DNA of 64,000 nucleotides, taken from assembly GCA_963921795.1 (NCBI GenBank), contig OY997653.1, positions 20,224,346 through 20,288,345 of the forward strand. Direction: 5' to 3'. The notes under the pieces are model-generated. The model did not search any database. It was not told the origin of the DNA and saw nothing but the letters and a program-made list of their open reading frames with translations. Of the stretch, positions 1 to 14,770 are shown one piece after another; the first letter of the stretch is position 1; each line of letters starts with the position of its first letter. This DNA comes from Nannobrachium achirus. Taxonomy: Eukaryota > Chordata > Actinopteri > Myctophiformes > Myctophidae. The position numbers and the translations under genes are program-made.

Positions 1-24
1 TCTAATATCTCCCCCAGTCCATAG

Positions 25-115
25 GGATATCCCTTTGGTCTGATGGATTAGATGTTGGACTTTCATGCGTGAGACCTTGGTCCGAATCCCAGGCATTGCA
101 TGTGCAATATACCAA
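25..115 (+). repeat. tRNA-related SINE head
   Basis: TGGTCTGATGG resembles an A box and GGTCCGAATCC a B box of RNA polymerase III promoters, with tRNA-like spacing. The rest of the element is not clear. Confidence 0.4.
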
Positions 116-220
116 TGGCCAGTGGGCCAGTTCTAATAGTAATTCAATATAATCCCGCGGGTCGAAGATAATTCAATCACGGGCCTGATTTGGCCCCCGG
201 GCCTTGAGTTTGACATATGT

Positions 221-257
221 GGTCTATTGTATCATCTCAGTGCAACAGGATGCACGC

Positions 258-312
<55 letters not shown>

Positions 313-430
313 CGCACACACACACAGCACAACAAATTTGTTAACATACCAGCTCTGAGCCTTGCATAAAAAAACAACCTCAGTTTGTTTCCTCCTTTCT
401 AGATAATGTACATACCCCCTCCACAAACGT
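221..430 (+). promoter_or_regulatory. Conserved upstream block of gene A
   Basis: Two segments are shared with the other paralogs: ATCTCAGTGCAACAGGATGCA (near 235) and TTTGTTTCCTCCTTTCTAG (near 395). A (CA)n tract separates them. The second segment resembles both an ETS-type site (TTCC) and a pyrimidine-rich splice acceptor. Confidence 0.5.
253..327. repeat. (CA)n microsatellite in gene A upstream region
   Basis: A nearly pure CA run with a few interruptions. Confidence 0.95.
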
Positions 431-523
431 TTCCACCCACCTACACTAATGCATGCCCACCATAAAGACATACGTGCAACACGCATTTAAGACATTTTAG
501 AAGTTAAAAGGGTGGTAGTCTGC

Positions 524-524
<1 letters not shown>

Positions 525-594
<70 letters not shown>
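525..594. repeat. (GA)n microsatellite before gene A exon 1
   Basis: A pure GA run ending about 70 bp before the gene A start codon. Confidence 0.95.
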
Positions 595-597
<3 letters not shown>

Positions 598-665
598 TTG
601 GCTGGTGTACACTGACAGAAAACAACGTTAATAGGCTAAATCATACTTATTAATAATAACTTTAA

Positions 666-2437
666 ATGGAGAAGATACCAGTCATTCTGGTGGCTTGCAT
701 GCTGCTGTTCTCAACACTGGACGTCTTGGCTTTAGACAGTAAGTTTATTGGTTCATCTAGTTCAGTGTTTGTCTGTTTAATACCTTTTTCTTGTTATTCC
801 ATTCACATCATGCCCACAGTAAGAAATACTGTGGGCATCTACTGTGGGCATGTATATAAAATAAAATAAATTCATCATGTCTGTTGCTAAGGTATGGCAA
901 CATGACTGGTGTCTTGCACTCTTGCGAAAGCACAAGTGCAAGACACCAGTCATGTTGCCATACCTTAACTTTTGCTGGACGGACACCACTGATCTCTGCA
1001 TGCTCTGCCTCCCTCTGCCAGACAGCGTGTCGCCTACCGAGTGCTGTGTGGAGTATCGCTCCAAACGCCTGCCTAAGAACAGCGTAGCGAGTTTCCAGCG
1101 CACAAACGTTCAGTGTCGCCAGGATGGCGTTGTGTGAGTATCATACTTACTATATAGTGATGTACCAACAGTATACAACATGATCACTGAACACATTGTG
1201 CAGGTGCAGTTAACATAGACTCAAACTCGCATGTTTTCGCACAATTGTCAAGATACCAAGACTTAAAAAAAAACACAGTCAAACTACCAGTTAATGTAGA
1301 TCACTGTTTCCCAAACACTGGGTCGGACTCAGGACCCATCGCAGCCAGATCTTTGTGGGTCCCCCTTTTTTTTTCTTCCTACATTTAGTTTTTTAATTAT
1401 TATTCAAAATATTTTCAAAAAACATTCCCAAGAAAACTATTCATGATTTAAGAACAAATTTCAATTATGTTTTTCAGTAATTCCACGAAAGAAGAAATTC
1501 CATAAATTATAAAACAAATGTTTCATTATGAGCTTGTAGATCTGCTATTTTCACTAGTTTGGGTCTTGGGCTAAAAGGTTTGGGAACCACTGAGGCAGAT
1601 GATGTCAGAATGATGGATTAAAAATGATGCTGAATATATTGGCCAAGATCCAGGTCTCTTTCTTTTCCTGAATGCCAAATAAGTGAAACTATATGCATCC
1701 TCTATTACAGGGGTTCCCAAACGTTTTTGTCTCAGGGCACCCCATCAATATTTTTTAAATCCGAGGCACACCTACATTATAATTTTCACTCCCAGCACCT
1801 TATATTTATAGCATATCGTCGTTGTCGGGTGGAAACCTTATGTCCAAAACCGTTCGTTTGAAACAGCAGATCTACCGTTCGTTTGAAACAGCAGATCTAC
1901 AAGCACACAACGCCTCGCGAGCGTTGTGTGCTTGTAGATCGGCTGTTTTCACTCGTTTTGTGCGACAGTCTTGTATGATTTGTACAAGGTTTCTGCCCGA
2001 CAATGACGATATTTTAGTGATTATGTTGCGAGGAAAACATTGAGATAATAGCCATTTGGTTAGAACTGACTGAAAATAACTTTGTACTTCAAGTTTAAAA
2101 TGTTACTAAATATTTTTTCAAGTGTCCAAATAAATTCCAAATATTATCAAATGATCTCGCAGCACCCCTGGACTGCCGTTGCGGCACCCCAGGGTGCCCC
2201 GTCACCCACTTTGAAAACCCCCTGCTCTATTACTCACTCATTGATCATCTGACTGGTTAGCAACTGTGAATATTAATGTCAAATGAAACACCTGTCTATC
2301 TCTGTCTGTTCTACTCTAGGTTCACAATGAAGAATGGTGCCAGGATCTGTACTGACCCAAAGCTGGACTGGGTCCAGAAAGTCATCTCCCACGTGAGGTC
2401 CAAAACACCAGCAGAGCTGGGTTCTGGGGGACTCTAA
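666..2437 (+). CDS. CC chemokine gene A (3 exons, 100 aa)
   Basis: Coding exons are 666-738, 1022-1133 and 2320-2437, with GT-AG introns in phase 1 and phase 2. The 303 nt encode 100 residues plus stop. Residues 1-22 form a signal peptide with a hydrophobic core (IPVILVACMLLF) ending in VLA. The mature part has the CC motif at Cys32-Cys33, Cys56 at the end of exon 2 and Cys72 in exon 3, the normal four-cysteine CC chemokine set. The FTMKNG strand and the WVQKVI helix follow. Such proteins are secreted and recruit leukocytes through G-protein-coupled receptors; which receptor is used cannot be inferred here. ATG 666 is the only start that leaves the signal peptide intact. AATAAA signals lie at 2659 and 2810. 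Intron 2 holds two hAT-like elements and intron 1 a perfect hairpin. Family membership is firm; the subfamily is not assigned. Confidence 0.92.
888..967. repeat. Perfect 33-bp hairpin in gene A intron 1
   Basis: The left arm TAAGGTATGGCAACATGACT and its continuation pair without mismatch with the right arm across a 14-nt loop. Related but damaged copies lie at about 16264 and 32140. It is probably a small foldback transposon. Confidence 0.85.
1309..1594. mobile_element. hAT-like non-autonomous element in gene A intron 2
   Basis: Ends CACTGTTTCCCAAAC and GTTTGGGAACCACTG form imperfect terminal inverted repeats. Flanks ATGTAGAT and AGGCAGAT could be a degraded 8-bp target duplication. A GAGCTTGTAGATCTGC hairpin arm lies inside. 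Confidence 0.6.
1708..2224. mobile_element. 517-bp hAT-like element with perfect 8-bp target duplication
   Basis: Terminal repeats start CAGGGGTTCCCAAACG and end in CCCCCTG, flanked on both sides by CTCTATTA. Inside are inverted ATCGTCGTTGTCGGG arms and the recurrent hairpin (1885-1950). An 8-bp duplication is typical of hAT elements. It sits in gene A intron 2. Confidence 0.85.
1885..1950. repeat. Recurrent GATCTACAAGC hairpin, 1885 copy
   Basis: The arms pair over about 30 bp, from GAAACAGCAGATCTACAAGC to the complementary end GGCTGTTTTC. The inner stem is CACACAACGC. Confidence 0.85.
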
Positions 2438-2830
2438 TACCCATGGTACCAAAACGTTCCAGACAGACTATTGGTTTTGTGACAAATGCTTTGACATGCT
2501 TTGCAGCAACTAGTTAATCTCACTGGTTTTTCTAGTTTTGCTAGTTTAATCTCTATCCTGAAATAATGTACTTTAAACAACTTAATGAGGAAAGTAGAGT
2601 TTCAGTTTTGCCAACATTTATTGGTGCCAAATGTTAATTCAGTTATAAACTGTAGTACAATAAACATACATTTTAATTGTCAGTTGCAAATATTTTCTTG
2701 TACAATGAAACATGCATTTTTTATGTCCTGGTTAATCCATACTTTGGCTTGCATGTTTGCATAGTAGCCCAAGTCCAGTCAAGTCAAATGTGTTTATACG
2801 TTTTGAATGAATAAAATGCTATTTTAACAG
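2438..2830 (+). other. 3' UTR and flank of gene A
   Basis: The region shares the TTGGTTTTGTGACAA-TGCTTTGACATG tract with the other paralogs and has AATAAA at 2659 and 2810. Confidence 0.7.
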
Positions 2831-2912
2831 AGCAGTATGGTAGAGTACGTTAATACAATATAACTGCAATGGTTGGATTTTTAGATCTGTACTCTGCCTG
2901 AGTTCTCTAGCC

Positions 2913-3293
2913 CAGTGGTTCCCATACCTTTTAGCCCATGACCTAAAAGAGAAATTAAACATTCACCCGGGACATAAACTAGTGAAAATAACAGACGCAA
3001 TGCGTCGCTTCGCGCCACGTTGAGAGCTTGTAGATTGGCTATTTTCACTACTTCTTAATTCTTTTATTTACGGAATCTATTAAAAGTGTTTGCTTGTTTG
3101 TTTGAAAATGTATAGAATTCTTAAATTATTTTATTTCTAAAAATAAAACGATATATTTCAAAAGGTTTTCCATCTTTTGAAACATACATTTTATTTTTTG
3201 TAGAAAATTGAATTTTTTGAGTCGTGACCCATAACAATATTGGTCCGTACCCACAAATGGGTCCCGACTCCCGACCCATTGTTTGGGAACCAG
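2913..3293. mobile_element. hAT-like element with half hairpin
   Basis: Ends CAGTGGTTCCCA and TTTGGGAACCAG are inverted. The flanks TTCTCTAGCC and TTCTCTTGCC look like a slightly diverged target duplication. Only one hairpin arm (AGCTTGTAGATTGGC) is well preserved. From 3294 to about 3590 I see no gene or clear repeat. Confidence 0.6.
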
Positions 3294-3593
3294 TTCTCTT
3301 GCCTGATTGGATAAAATTGGTATCCAGATATTTAAATGCATTTTCTGTTAAATAAAGAGCTGGAGAGACATGGAGACTAACACTCAGTGGCAGTGGAAGG
3401 CATTAGGCAACCTTAGGCACATTGGCACAGGGGAGGGTGATCACTGGCACACTGGCAGAAGTGTAGCCTATAAACAACAATGGTTTCCGGAAGAGGACGG
3501 TTTACGAGGCTAGCATAAGTGTGAGAGAGGGGATTTTTGGTTTAAAATAAACTATTTTTAAAACATGTAGTAAATTGAAAAAGGTCCAGTGGT

Positions 3594-4035
3594 GTAAAGT
3601 AACTGAGTACATTTACTTAAGTACTGTAAGTACACTTTTGAAGTATTTGTTTTTTACTTGAGTAGGCTATTTCCAATTTCCAAAACTTTTACTTCTACTG
3701 AACTACATCTCAGATCCAAATATTGTACTTTTACTCCACTACATTTATTTGAAAACTTTATTTACTAGTTACTTTGCAGATATACATTATATTATAAAAC
3801 ATACATTAATCCACTTTAGCCCTATTTTATACCCATTTGAAAATAGCCAATCTACAAGCTCGAGCTTGTAGATTGAAAATAACATTTTGTACTTTTACTT
3901 TTGGTACTTTAAGTACATTTTGATACACTTTCATACTTTTACTTAAGTACATTTTGAATTCCAGACTTTTACTTGTAACGGAGAGAATCTCTGCGGTGCT
4001 AAAGTGCCGCACGTTACTTGTGTACTTACCCAATA
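3594..4035. repeat. Dispersed AAGTA-rich repeat
   Basis: The sequence (GTGTAAAGTAACTGAGTACA, TACTTTTACTTAAGTAC) matches the family also at 25080, 26480, 39680, 46990, 51150, 56575, 59335 and 61700. It carries a hairpin arm pair near 3841-3880. Confidence 0.75.
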
Positions 4036-4489
4036 ATTAATTCCTCAGCCTTGGAGACAGATATGGTCCTCTAGTTTTATATCGAAAGTTCTGTCCGAAA
4101 ACGTGTATTTAGTCAAATATCTCCACTTTTCCACGCGCTATACATGGACTGCATTCAGTCCGGGTGAGGGGCCTGGAATAACTGCTGGACTGAATATATC
4201 AAAATTGTGTGTATTGGCATTTTGCACAATTTTGCACTTTGCACAATTATGCACTTTGTACGTGAGCTTTTGCACTTTCAGGTAGTTTAGATCTATTAAG
4301 CAGCATAGTTTTTAACACACTGCTTTTAATGTGGTATCCTTAAGACTGTAGCTGCTGCTTTGGTTTTAGCGCACAATGAATTTCACTTTCCTTTTACTAG
4401 TAATTGGTATTGCTGTAAATAAAGTCGAACCTGAGTCTGAATCTGATCAAAACTTACTTTGGGTAGCACAAACGTAAGACGGGACGAGG
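4036..4489. other. No recognisable feature
   Basis: Only short unsupported open frames. Direct GCACAATTTTGCACTTT repeats occur near 4215-4260. Confidence 0.5.
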
Positions 4490-4656
4490 CACACAATTGG
4501 CAGTTGGTGTGACCCCACAACTGGCGTGGCGACAGCCCGGGCCGCTTGCGCATCGGTCCAGGCAACTAGGCTTACTGTAGCCTGACAGAGCGGGTTTGGG
4601 TCCTCAGGGGGCCTTTGGTGCGTGTTGCTCTACATCTCTCTGCACCATTTCCTGTC
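4490..4656 (+). repeat. SINE-like fragment
   Basis: TGACAGAGCGGGTTTGGGTCCTC contains a B-box-like GGTTTGGGTCC and is followed by CTGCACCATTTCCTGTC. The same tail type is seen at 6780 and, inverted, at 55905. Confidence 0.4.
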
Positions 4657-5165
4657 AGCAAGTCAAGTCAAGTCAAGTCAAGTCAAGTTTATTTATATAG
4701 CACATTTTAAAAACCACCAGGGTCAACCAAGTGCTGCACAACATACAAAAAACAATAAAAATATGCAGTGTTACAGATAAGAATGCAGTGTGAAAAAACT
4801 GAACAAAAAACATCAATGTTACACAATACGTATAGTATACAAAATGGGATTTTAAAAGGCCAGGGAAAACAGATACGTTTTTAGTCTGGTTTTAAAAATG
4901 GTCAGGGAGGAAGCTGTCTTTACAGTCATGGGCAGGGTGTTCCACACTCCACAGGATTGGTGCGGCAACTGAGAAGGCACGATCACCTAGTTTCAGGTTT
5001 GTAAAAGGAACCTTTAAACGCATAAAGGTCAGCCGACCGTAGTGGCCTAGTGGAGTCTGGGGGTTCGATGAGGTTATATATATAGGGTGGTGCGAGATTG
5101 AATTGGGCTTTGTAGGTAAACAGGAGGATTTTGAATTGTATTCGATATTTGATTAGCAGGGGTCT
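4657..5165. repeat. LINE 3'-end-like repeat with (AGTCA)n end
   Basis: It begins with five AAGTC units, then TTTATTTATATAGCACATTT and GGGTGTTCCACACTCC, and ends near GAATTGTATTCGATATTTG. This is the form of widespread fish LINE 3' fragments. No reverse transcriptase is encoded. Confidence 0.45.
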
Positions 5166-6345
5166 CGCACCAAAACTTCTGGGCCCTGGGTACAAGGATT
5201 CACTGCGGGCCCCCCATGAATGTTCTTCATAGGGGGAGGGAATTTAACCTGCATTATTTTGTGATTTAACTATTGAAAAATAGCAGATATACAAGCTCTG
5301 CTAGCAAGATCTGCTATTTTTGAAAAATCGTGACAATTTGAATATTTCAAATCCTTCTAAGGTTTTTTTTTTGAAAAAACCTATGTTTCTCTGGCAGTGG
5401 TGCTCAAACCTTTTCATGTGAAGGACCCCCAAAATGATATGTATTTGGCCACGGACCCCCAACTCAAAATATTTAGTCCCAGGGACCCCCCAGAAGCAAC
5501 ATTTGAGTTACAAATGTCTGCTTAAAAAAGATTCAAAGATTTGCACGCATTTTCACGACTTTTCAAAAATAGCAGATCTACAAGCTTGCATGTTTTTCAA
5601 TAGTTAAAGTATAAAATAATTAAGGCCCCTCCACCTTGGGCCATAGTAACTCAGTCCCAGTGTTTTATGCTTTAACTATTGAAAAATAGCAGATATACAA
5701 GCTCACAGCGCGGCACCGAGTGCCGCGCTGCGAGCTTGTAGATCTGCTATTTTTGAAAAATCGTGAAAATTAGAATTTTGACCCGATTCTATAAGTGTCT
5801 TTTGAATCCTTCTAAGATTTTTTGAAAAACCTATGTTTCTATGTCAGTAATCTGGTTAGCCATCGTCAAGTCTGTTCTTGAGAGACTACTTTATCAGTGG
5901 TGCTCAAACTTTTTCATGTGAAGGACCCCCAAAATGATATGTATTTGGCCACGGACCCCCATCTCAAAATATTTTGTTCCAGGGACCACCCCCAGAATCT
6001 ACAAGCTCGCAGCGCTTGTATATCTGCAATTTTTCACTGGTTAAAGCATTCAATAATTCTAGGCCTAAATGGGTTAAAATAATCCAAGCATATAGCTTGC
6101 TTCTTATAGCAGAAGATAATATAGAAAGTATATCTTCGTGAACGGAAATGCCAGCTACTCGGATTTCGGGAGGTGTTGTTCCAGACTCTATAGGGGGGTG
6201 GGCAATTGATGATGGAGAGGGCTCTATTTTCACACTCACTCCAGAGGGCCACATTGCATATACAGTCAAACATAACAAAAGTGGCCGATCTACAAGCTCA
6301 AAACATGTTACAGTGTGACACATTTTGAGCTTGTAGATATAGTTG
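5166..6345. repeat. Cluster of related hAT-like fragments with hairpins
   Basis: Two copies start CAGTGGTGCTCAAAC (5395, 5896), each followed by TTTTCATGTGAAGGACCCCC. Hairpin arms lie at 5278-5322, 5568, 5682-5754, 5996 and 6287-6338. A minus-strand frame at 5964-6323 overlaps these repeats and is not credible as a gene. Confidence 0.65.
5682..5754. repeat. Recurrent hairpin, 5682 copy
   Basis: The 73-nt palindrome has AAAAATAGCAGAT arms and a GC-rich inner stem CAGCGCGGCAC / GTGCCGCGCTG around CGA. Confidence 0.9.
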
Positions 6346-6704
6346 AATAGTTTTTTGTCTATTTTTAAATTTGAATGAATTTGTATTTAATTTAAAATGT
6401 ATTTATATGTTCTTAACTTTATGAACTTAAATACAAATACATTGGACAATGGACATAAAAAAGACTAGTACTAGTCATTAAGCTACTAGTAGTATAGACT
6501 GAAGTACCGGTAATTAAAGCGGGTCATGTTTGCATGTTTAGAATTGAACAGCTGAAATCAATTAAGCATTAAGTGAAGGTGGGGGGCGCATGTCGCCCCC
6601 GGGCCGCCAGGGTTAGGGTTAGGGTTGTACGGCTACGCAAGACTACAGTCTATCCCTCTCAATAAAGGCATACAAAAAAGCTAATAAATATTTCTAAAAA
6701 AGGT
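6346..6704. other. No gene; short telomere-like motif
   Basis: GGGTTAGGGTTAGGGTT (about three units) lies at 6609-6626. Nothing else is recognisable. Confidence 0.5.
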
Positions 6705-6870
6705 AGCAGACGGGGCACCGAGCCTCCAGGGGTGGCCTGGCACCGCGCCGTGTCGCAGGTTCGGGTCCTGTTCCCGACAGCCTTTGCTGCATGACGCTCC
6801 TCCTCCTCATCTCTCTCCCCCATTTCCTGTTGTCCCACCGTATATGTCCTGTATACGTATATCTAACCAC
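6705..6870 (+). repeat. SINE-like fragment
   Basis: GGTGGCCTGGCACCG and GGTTCGGGTCC are A/B-box-like, followed by CCTTTGCTGCATGACGCTCC. 6871-7490 shows no recognisable feature. Confidence 0.4.
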
Positions 6871-7499
6871 AGTCTGTTCAAGATGTTGCCGAATGGAAAA
6901 CGACTACGCAGCCTCAAAGCTACTAGCAACAAACTGCAAAAAAAGCTTCTTTCCACAAACAATCAGGCACATGAACAAACTGTCAAAGACAAGAACGGTC
7001 CAGGGCAAAAATAATAGTTATAATAGATACTACTGCACCTACTGTACATATATATACAGTATATATATACTGTGAAGTTTTTAATTATACCAACCAGTTG
7101 CACATAGAACACACTGTGAAGTTGTTTACAAAAATTACAGTAGCTACTACAGGAAAATAATTCCATTGGTGTATACAATGTACCAAACTTTATGCACATG
7201 TACAGCTGAGGATGCTTTTTTCATTCTCTTTGCTCTTTTGCCTTTGCACTCTCTTTCTTTCCTAAGTCATTATTACTTAATATTACTTATTATTTTATCT
7301 TTAGATGTGTTGTTGTTTTTTGTTGTTCTGCCGTTATTTTATACCACTGCATTGTCTGAAAGGAAGCCGAACAAAAATACGTTTTACTCTTATGCACCTG
7401 TACAAAAGACAATAAAGTATAACCTTGAACCTTGCATGTGTGAAGGCATAAAAAGGCCCCAAAATGATCAATTCTAAAAAAGCAGACCCCAGCTCTATA

Positions 7500-7660
7500 G
7501 CAGTGCTTCTCAACCTGTGGGTCAGGACCCCCAGGGGGGTCCCCACATTATTTTGGGGGGTCCCCAGATGTTTAGCTTAATGTGAAACATTGTTTTCTCA
7601 CTCAACAGTAAACAAAAAAGAAAGAAAAAAAAAGTTGCCAACACTGTCTAGCAGTGGTTT
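7500..7660. mobile_element. hAT-like fragment
   Basis: CAGTGCTTCTCAACCTGTGG and TGTTTTCTCACTCAACAGT match the family with a full copy at 34844-35249. 7661-8218 holds no supported feature. Confidence 0.5.
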
Positions 7661-8218
7661 TCAAGTGAAGAGCCGAAAGAGAGATTAAAGATGTTTGCAC
7701 GGGACACATACCAGTGTAGACATACGTTGCGCGCCGTTTCCAACTTTTTTCAGCATGACTTACTGCAAAGAGTGACCGTCGCCCTTCCTGGAATCTCATG
7801 CCACCAGACCTTCTCACAGACTCTGTGAAATTGAACTGGCCGAATTCCAGCTTGGATTGTTTTCTTCTTTTTTTTTTAACACTTCCCAGATGCTGACCCC
7901 TATACTGATGTTTGGCTCCTATTCCTCTTGAGACACATCCTCAGGCCAAAATTCATACATTACACACATGTTATCATTGAATCCCGCGGGCCGGATCCGG
8001 CCCGTATGTTTGACGGATGTTTGACGGATCCGGGCCGTATTTTTGACACCACTGCCCTAGACATAACAGTAATAACAGTCTCTGTCATGTCTTATTTTAG
8101 CACTGCGCTGCATGCTAAAATAACTAGTAGTCTAACTATGCAGAGTATCAGTGTCTAACTATGCAGCTATCAGTGTCTCTTTGTTACACCGTGTGGGGAA
8201 TAAACACACGGCCTACAT

Positions 8219-8507
8219 CAGGGCTCCCCAATTAGTTTCCCCCAAGGGCCGAATCATGTCTAGGGTACCAAATTTATCAGCGAGGCGTTGTGTGCTTGTA
8301 GATCGGCTGTTTTCACTACTTTTGTGCGACGGCCTTGTATGATGAAGCAGAGCTTTACTTTGTGCGAAAGAACGTACACATTTTGAGATACAGGTTTTCC
8401 ACCCGACAATGACGATATGTTGTTGCTGCTCTTATACCACCATTATTACTGGGGTTGGTGGGGGCCAGACAGTAACCCCCCCGCGGGCCGCCTATTGGGG
8501 AACCCTG
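8219..8507. mobile_element. hAT-like element
   Basis: Ends CAGGGCTCCCCAATTAG and CTATTGGGGAACCCTG are inverted. Flanks GCCTACAT and GTCTACAT form a near-perfect 8-bp duplication. One hairpin arm (GTGCTTGTAGATCGGCTG) is inside. Confidence 0.75.
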
Positions 8508-9018
8508 GTCTACATGCACGCGCGTCTTGTGCGCTCAGTCCCTCCCTGGGATTTAGGACCTCCCACACGCCTGCTCCAAGTAGCTCCCACCCTCTGCGCT
8601 CAGCTGGAAACTGAGATAGGTCTAAAATAAATTGTCATAAAAGAAATATTGCTGATGATTCATTGCATCACTACTGATGTGCTCAATTTAATGTATTTAG
8701 AATTGTATTTTGGAATTTGTGTGCAGACACTCACAGCAGAGCATAGAGATTACATAAATAGCTATGAATGGCACATAGAGTCACATACAGTGTAATAGTT
8801 ATTGTGATGAATACTTGATAACTACCATCTCGTTCATTCTGGCTTCATTTAAACAAGCCAATCCATACATAGTTACAAATATATCGTCGTTGTCGGAAAA
8901 TAAATAATCGTTTAATAATAACATATCAAAAGTAGTACAACTGACTACAAGAAAGCATGGGCAGTAATGCTAAGTAGCCGTTTATTCAAGTCAAGTGCAC
9001 TCTTGCAAGTGCAATCTC

Positions 9019-9180
9019 TGCATCATCTCAGTGAATCAGGATGCACAGGATGCGCATACACATGCGCACGCGCACGCACGCACGCACGGTTACGATAACT
9101 CTATCAACATCTCAGCAGATCCGCTGTTCTCAAAATAAAGATTAAGCGCAATGTGTTTCCTTAGTTCTAGCTCCCCGTCC
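9019..9180 (+). promoter_or_regulatory. Conserved upstream block of gene B
   Basis: It contains GCATCATCTCAGTGAATCAGG and, about 120 bp on, TGTTTCCTTAGTTCTAG, matching the blocks of genes E-H. No clear TATA box lies between it and the ATG at 9326. Confidence 0.45.
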
Positions 9181-9325
9181 CCTTACATCAGTGACTCACA
9201 CCCACCCCCCACACCCCACACCCACACACACACAACAAACACGTTCCCACCCACCTAGCTACTAATGCTGACCAGATACACAGAGACAGACAGAGAGAAC
9301 TTGGCAGTTACAGACTTGGAAGAGG

Positions 9326-12941
<3,616 letters not shown>

Positions 12942-13110
12942 GAGAGAGAGATGAAGCAGCAATGTCTGTCATCAGTCTCTGTTGGATTTGTGTTAATGTT
13001 TTTATTTTTTTCCAGACATTTAGCCACTTCAATCGTCGATACGTACTGTACGTAGTAAACTTGGCCTTTCACTCTGTACTTTTTGGCCTCTACACCAAAC
13101 CTCTTTGCTG

Positions 13111-13181
13111 AAAATAGTCGATCTACAAGCTCTCAATGCCTCGCAGCGCGAGGCGTTGAGAGCTTGTAGATCGGCTATTTT
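13111..13181. repeat. Recurrent hairpin, 13111 copy (gene B 3' UTR)
   Basis: AAAATAGTCGATCTACAAGC pairs with GCTTGTAGATCGGCTATTTT. The inner stem TCTCAATGCCTCGC / GCGAGGCGTTGAGA has two G-T type differences. Confidence 0.9.
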
Positions 13182-13325
13182 TGGCTAAAGTTCTCCTCAG
13201 AATAAGGATGCGAGGGTTCAAAGTTTTAAAATCGAAAATAATTATCCTATCACACAATGATTTGGCGGCCCCCCTGTAGTAACTCTGAGGGCCCCCTAGG
13301 GGTCCCGGACCACCTGTTGGGCTAG

Positions 13326-13700
13326 GGGATTCAGGGCTGTCTAACACCTGGTTCAACAAAGTTCCAGACAACCAGTTGGTTTTATGACAGTGCTTTGACA
13401 TCAATTCCAAGCTTTGCTTCATGACAAATGGAACCTTTAACATCTGGTAACTATTTGATCTGTCTCACACCCTCTATCCTCACTATAATGTAACAAATTA
13501 AAAAGCATAAAAGTTTGTATTTATTATACATGTATTTTTCTATTTTTCTATTTTCTATTGATTGCTTTCAGTTTAGCATATTAGGACTTGACGCTGTAAA
13601 CATTTATTTCAATGATGAATTGCTGATATTCTGATGCAATAAAACAAGCATTTGTATTTCCTAATTAATCCACACTTTGGTTGTGTTTGCATAGAATAGC
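13326..13700 (+). other. Ancestral 3' UTR of gene B, resumed after the insertion
   Basis: TCTAACACCTGGTTCAACAA, GACAACCAGTTGGTTTTATG and CAATAAAACAAGCATTTG match the 3' ends of genes E-G. AATAAA is at 13638. Confidence 0.7.
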
Positions 13701-13706
13701 CTAAAT

Positions 13707-14014
13707 CAGTGGTTCTCAAAGTGGGGTCCGGGTACCCCCAGGGGTCCTTGAGGGAGTTCCAGAGTGTCCCTGGAACTAGTTAGGAACCAAATGGGTCTGT
13801 AACTTAGAGAATTTGACTCTGAGTTAAATAATAGAAATTCCATTAAATGGGGGTCTGTAGCCTAATGGATGTCAAACTGGGGGTCCTTTATTGAAATGGT
13901 TGAGAGTCACTGCCAGAGCCGTACAAATCCCTGGCATATCTTTTCAAATGGGGGTCCGTGGGCCATTAGGTGTCAATTTGGGGGTCCTTGACATGAATAA
14001 GTTTGAGAACCACT
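13707..14014. mobile_element. hAT-like element
   Basis: Ends CAGTGGTTCTCAAAGTGGGG and AGTTTGAGAACCACT are inverted. GGGGGTCC motifs are repeated within. Confidence 0.6.
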
Positions 14015-14158
14015 ACACATTAAGTCACAATAAAACACATTTAAAAAATAACCCGCACTGTACAGAACTGGCAGGTATTTTAAAGCTGCAATCCAGATTT
14101 TTTTTAAATGAATAACATTTTATTTTAACTGTATGGTAGTTTATGTGAATATGGTCTA

Positions 14159-14770
14159 ATCCACGTGGTTCTCAACCTGCGGGCCAGGGACTCGGGACAC
14201 CCCGGGGGGTCCCCCCAAATGATTAACTTAATGTGCAACATTGTTTTCTCACTCAACAGTAAACAAACCAACATAAAGTTTAAGCGCATAGAGGGTAGCC
14301 TATGTGCACATTTCTAAAGTGACAATTTAAGGACTTTTTACAGTAATACCTCTAAAATGACAAATTAAACATTGGCCAATTTGTCAAATATTAGAGGAAG
14401 AAATTGCTCATAACGCCTCGCAACGTAAAGCGTTGTGAGCTGGTTGATCTGCTCAAGCAAGCTTGTACATGCAACATCTCCCTTGCATGGCCAAGAGGGG
14501 ATTCCTTCTTGAGTGCTACTGTATCAACCTGGTTCTCAACCTGTGTGACCAAGCACACTATAAAAACAGTGCTTTGGCCACAAACATTGGCCAAATTGTC
14601 CAATATTAGGCTATAAGAATGAGGCAAACATATTGAAAATAGCTGATCTACGAGCTGATCTATGAGCTCACAACGCTGCGAGTATGAATACATATTGGTT
14701 ATTTTCACAGTATTTATCCGTAGAAACTCCTACATTCCAACAGTTTATCAGGGAGGGGGGGTCCCCAGTT
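14159..14770. repeat. Degenerate hAT-like fragments
   Basis: GTGGTTCTCAACCTGCGG, ACAATTTAAGGACTTTTTAC and two damaged hairpins (14404-14460, 14636-14700) match the 34844-35249 family. 14771-15716 shows no supported feature. Confidence 0.5.

Noticed and set aside
6609..6626. Telomere repeat
   Set aside because: Only about three TTAGGG units in unique sequence; too short for a telomere or a clear fusion point.
13123..13443. 106-codon minus-strand frame
   Set aside because: Spans the hAT-like insertion and hairpin in the gene B 3' UTR; repeat-derived.
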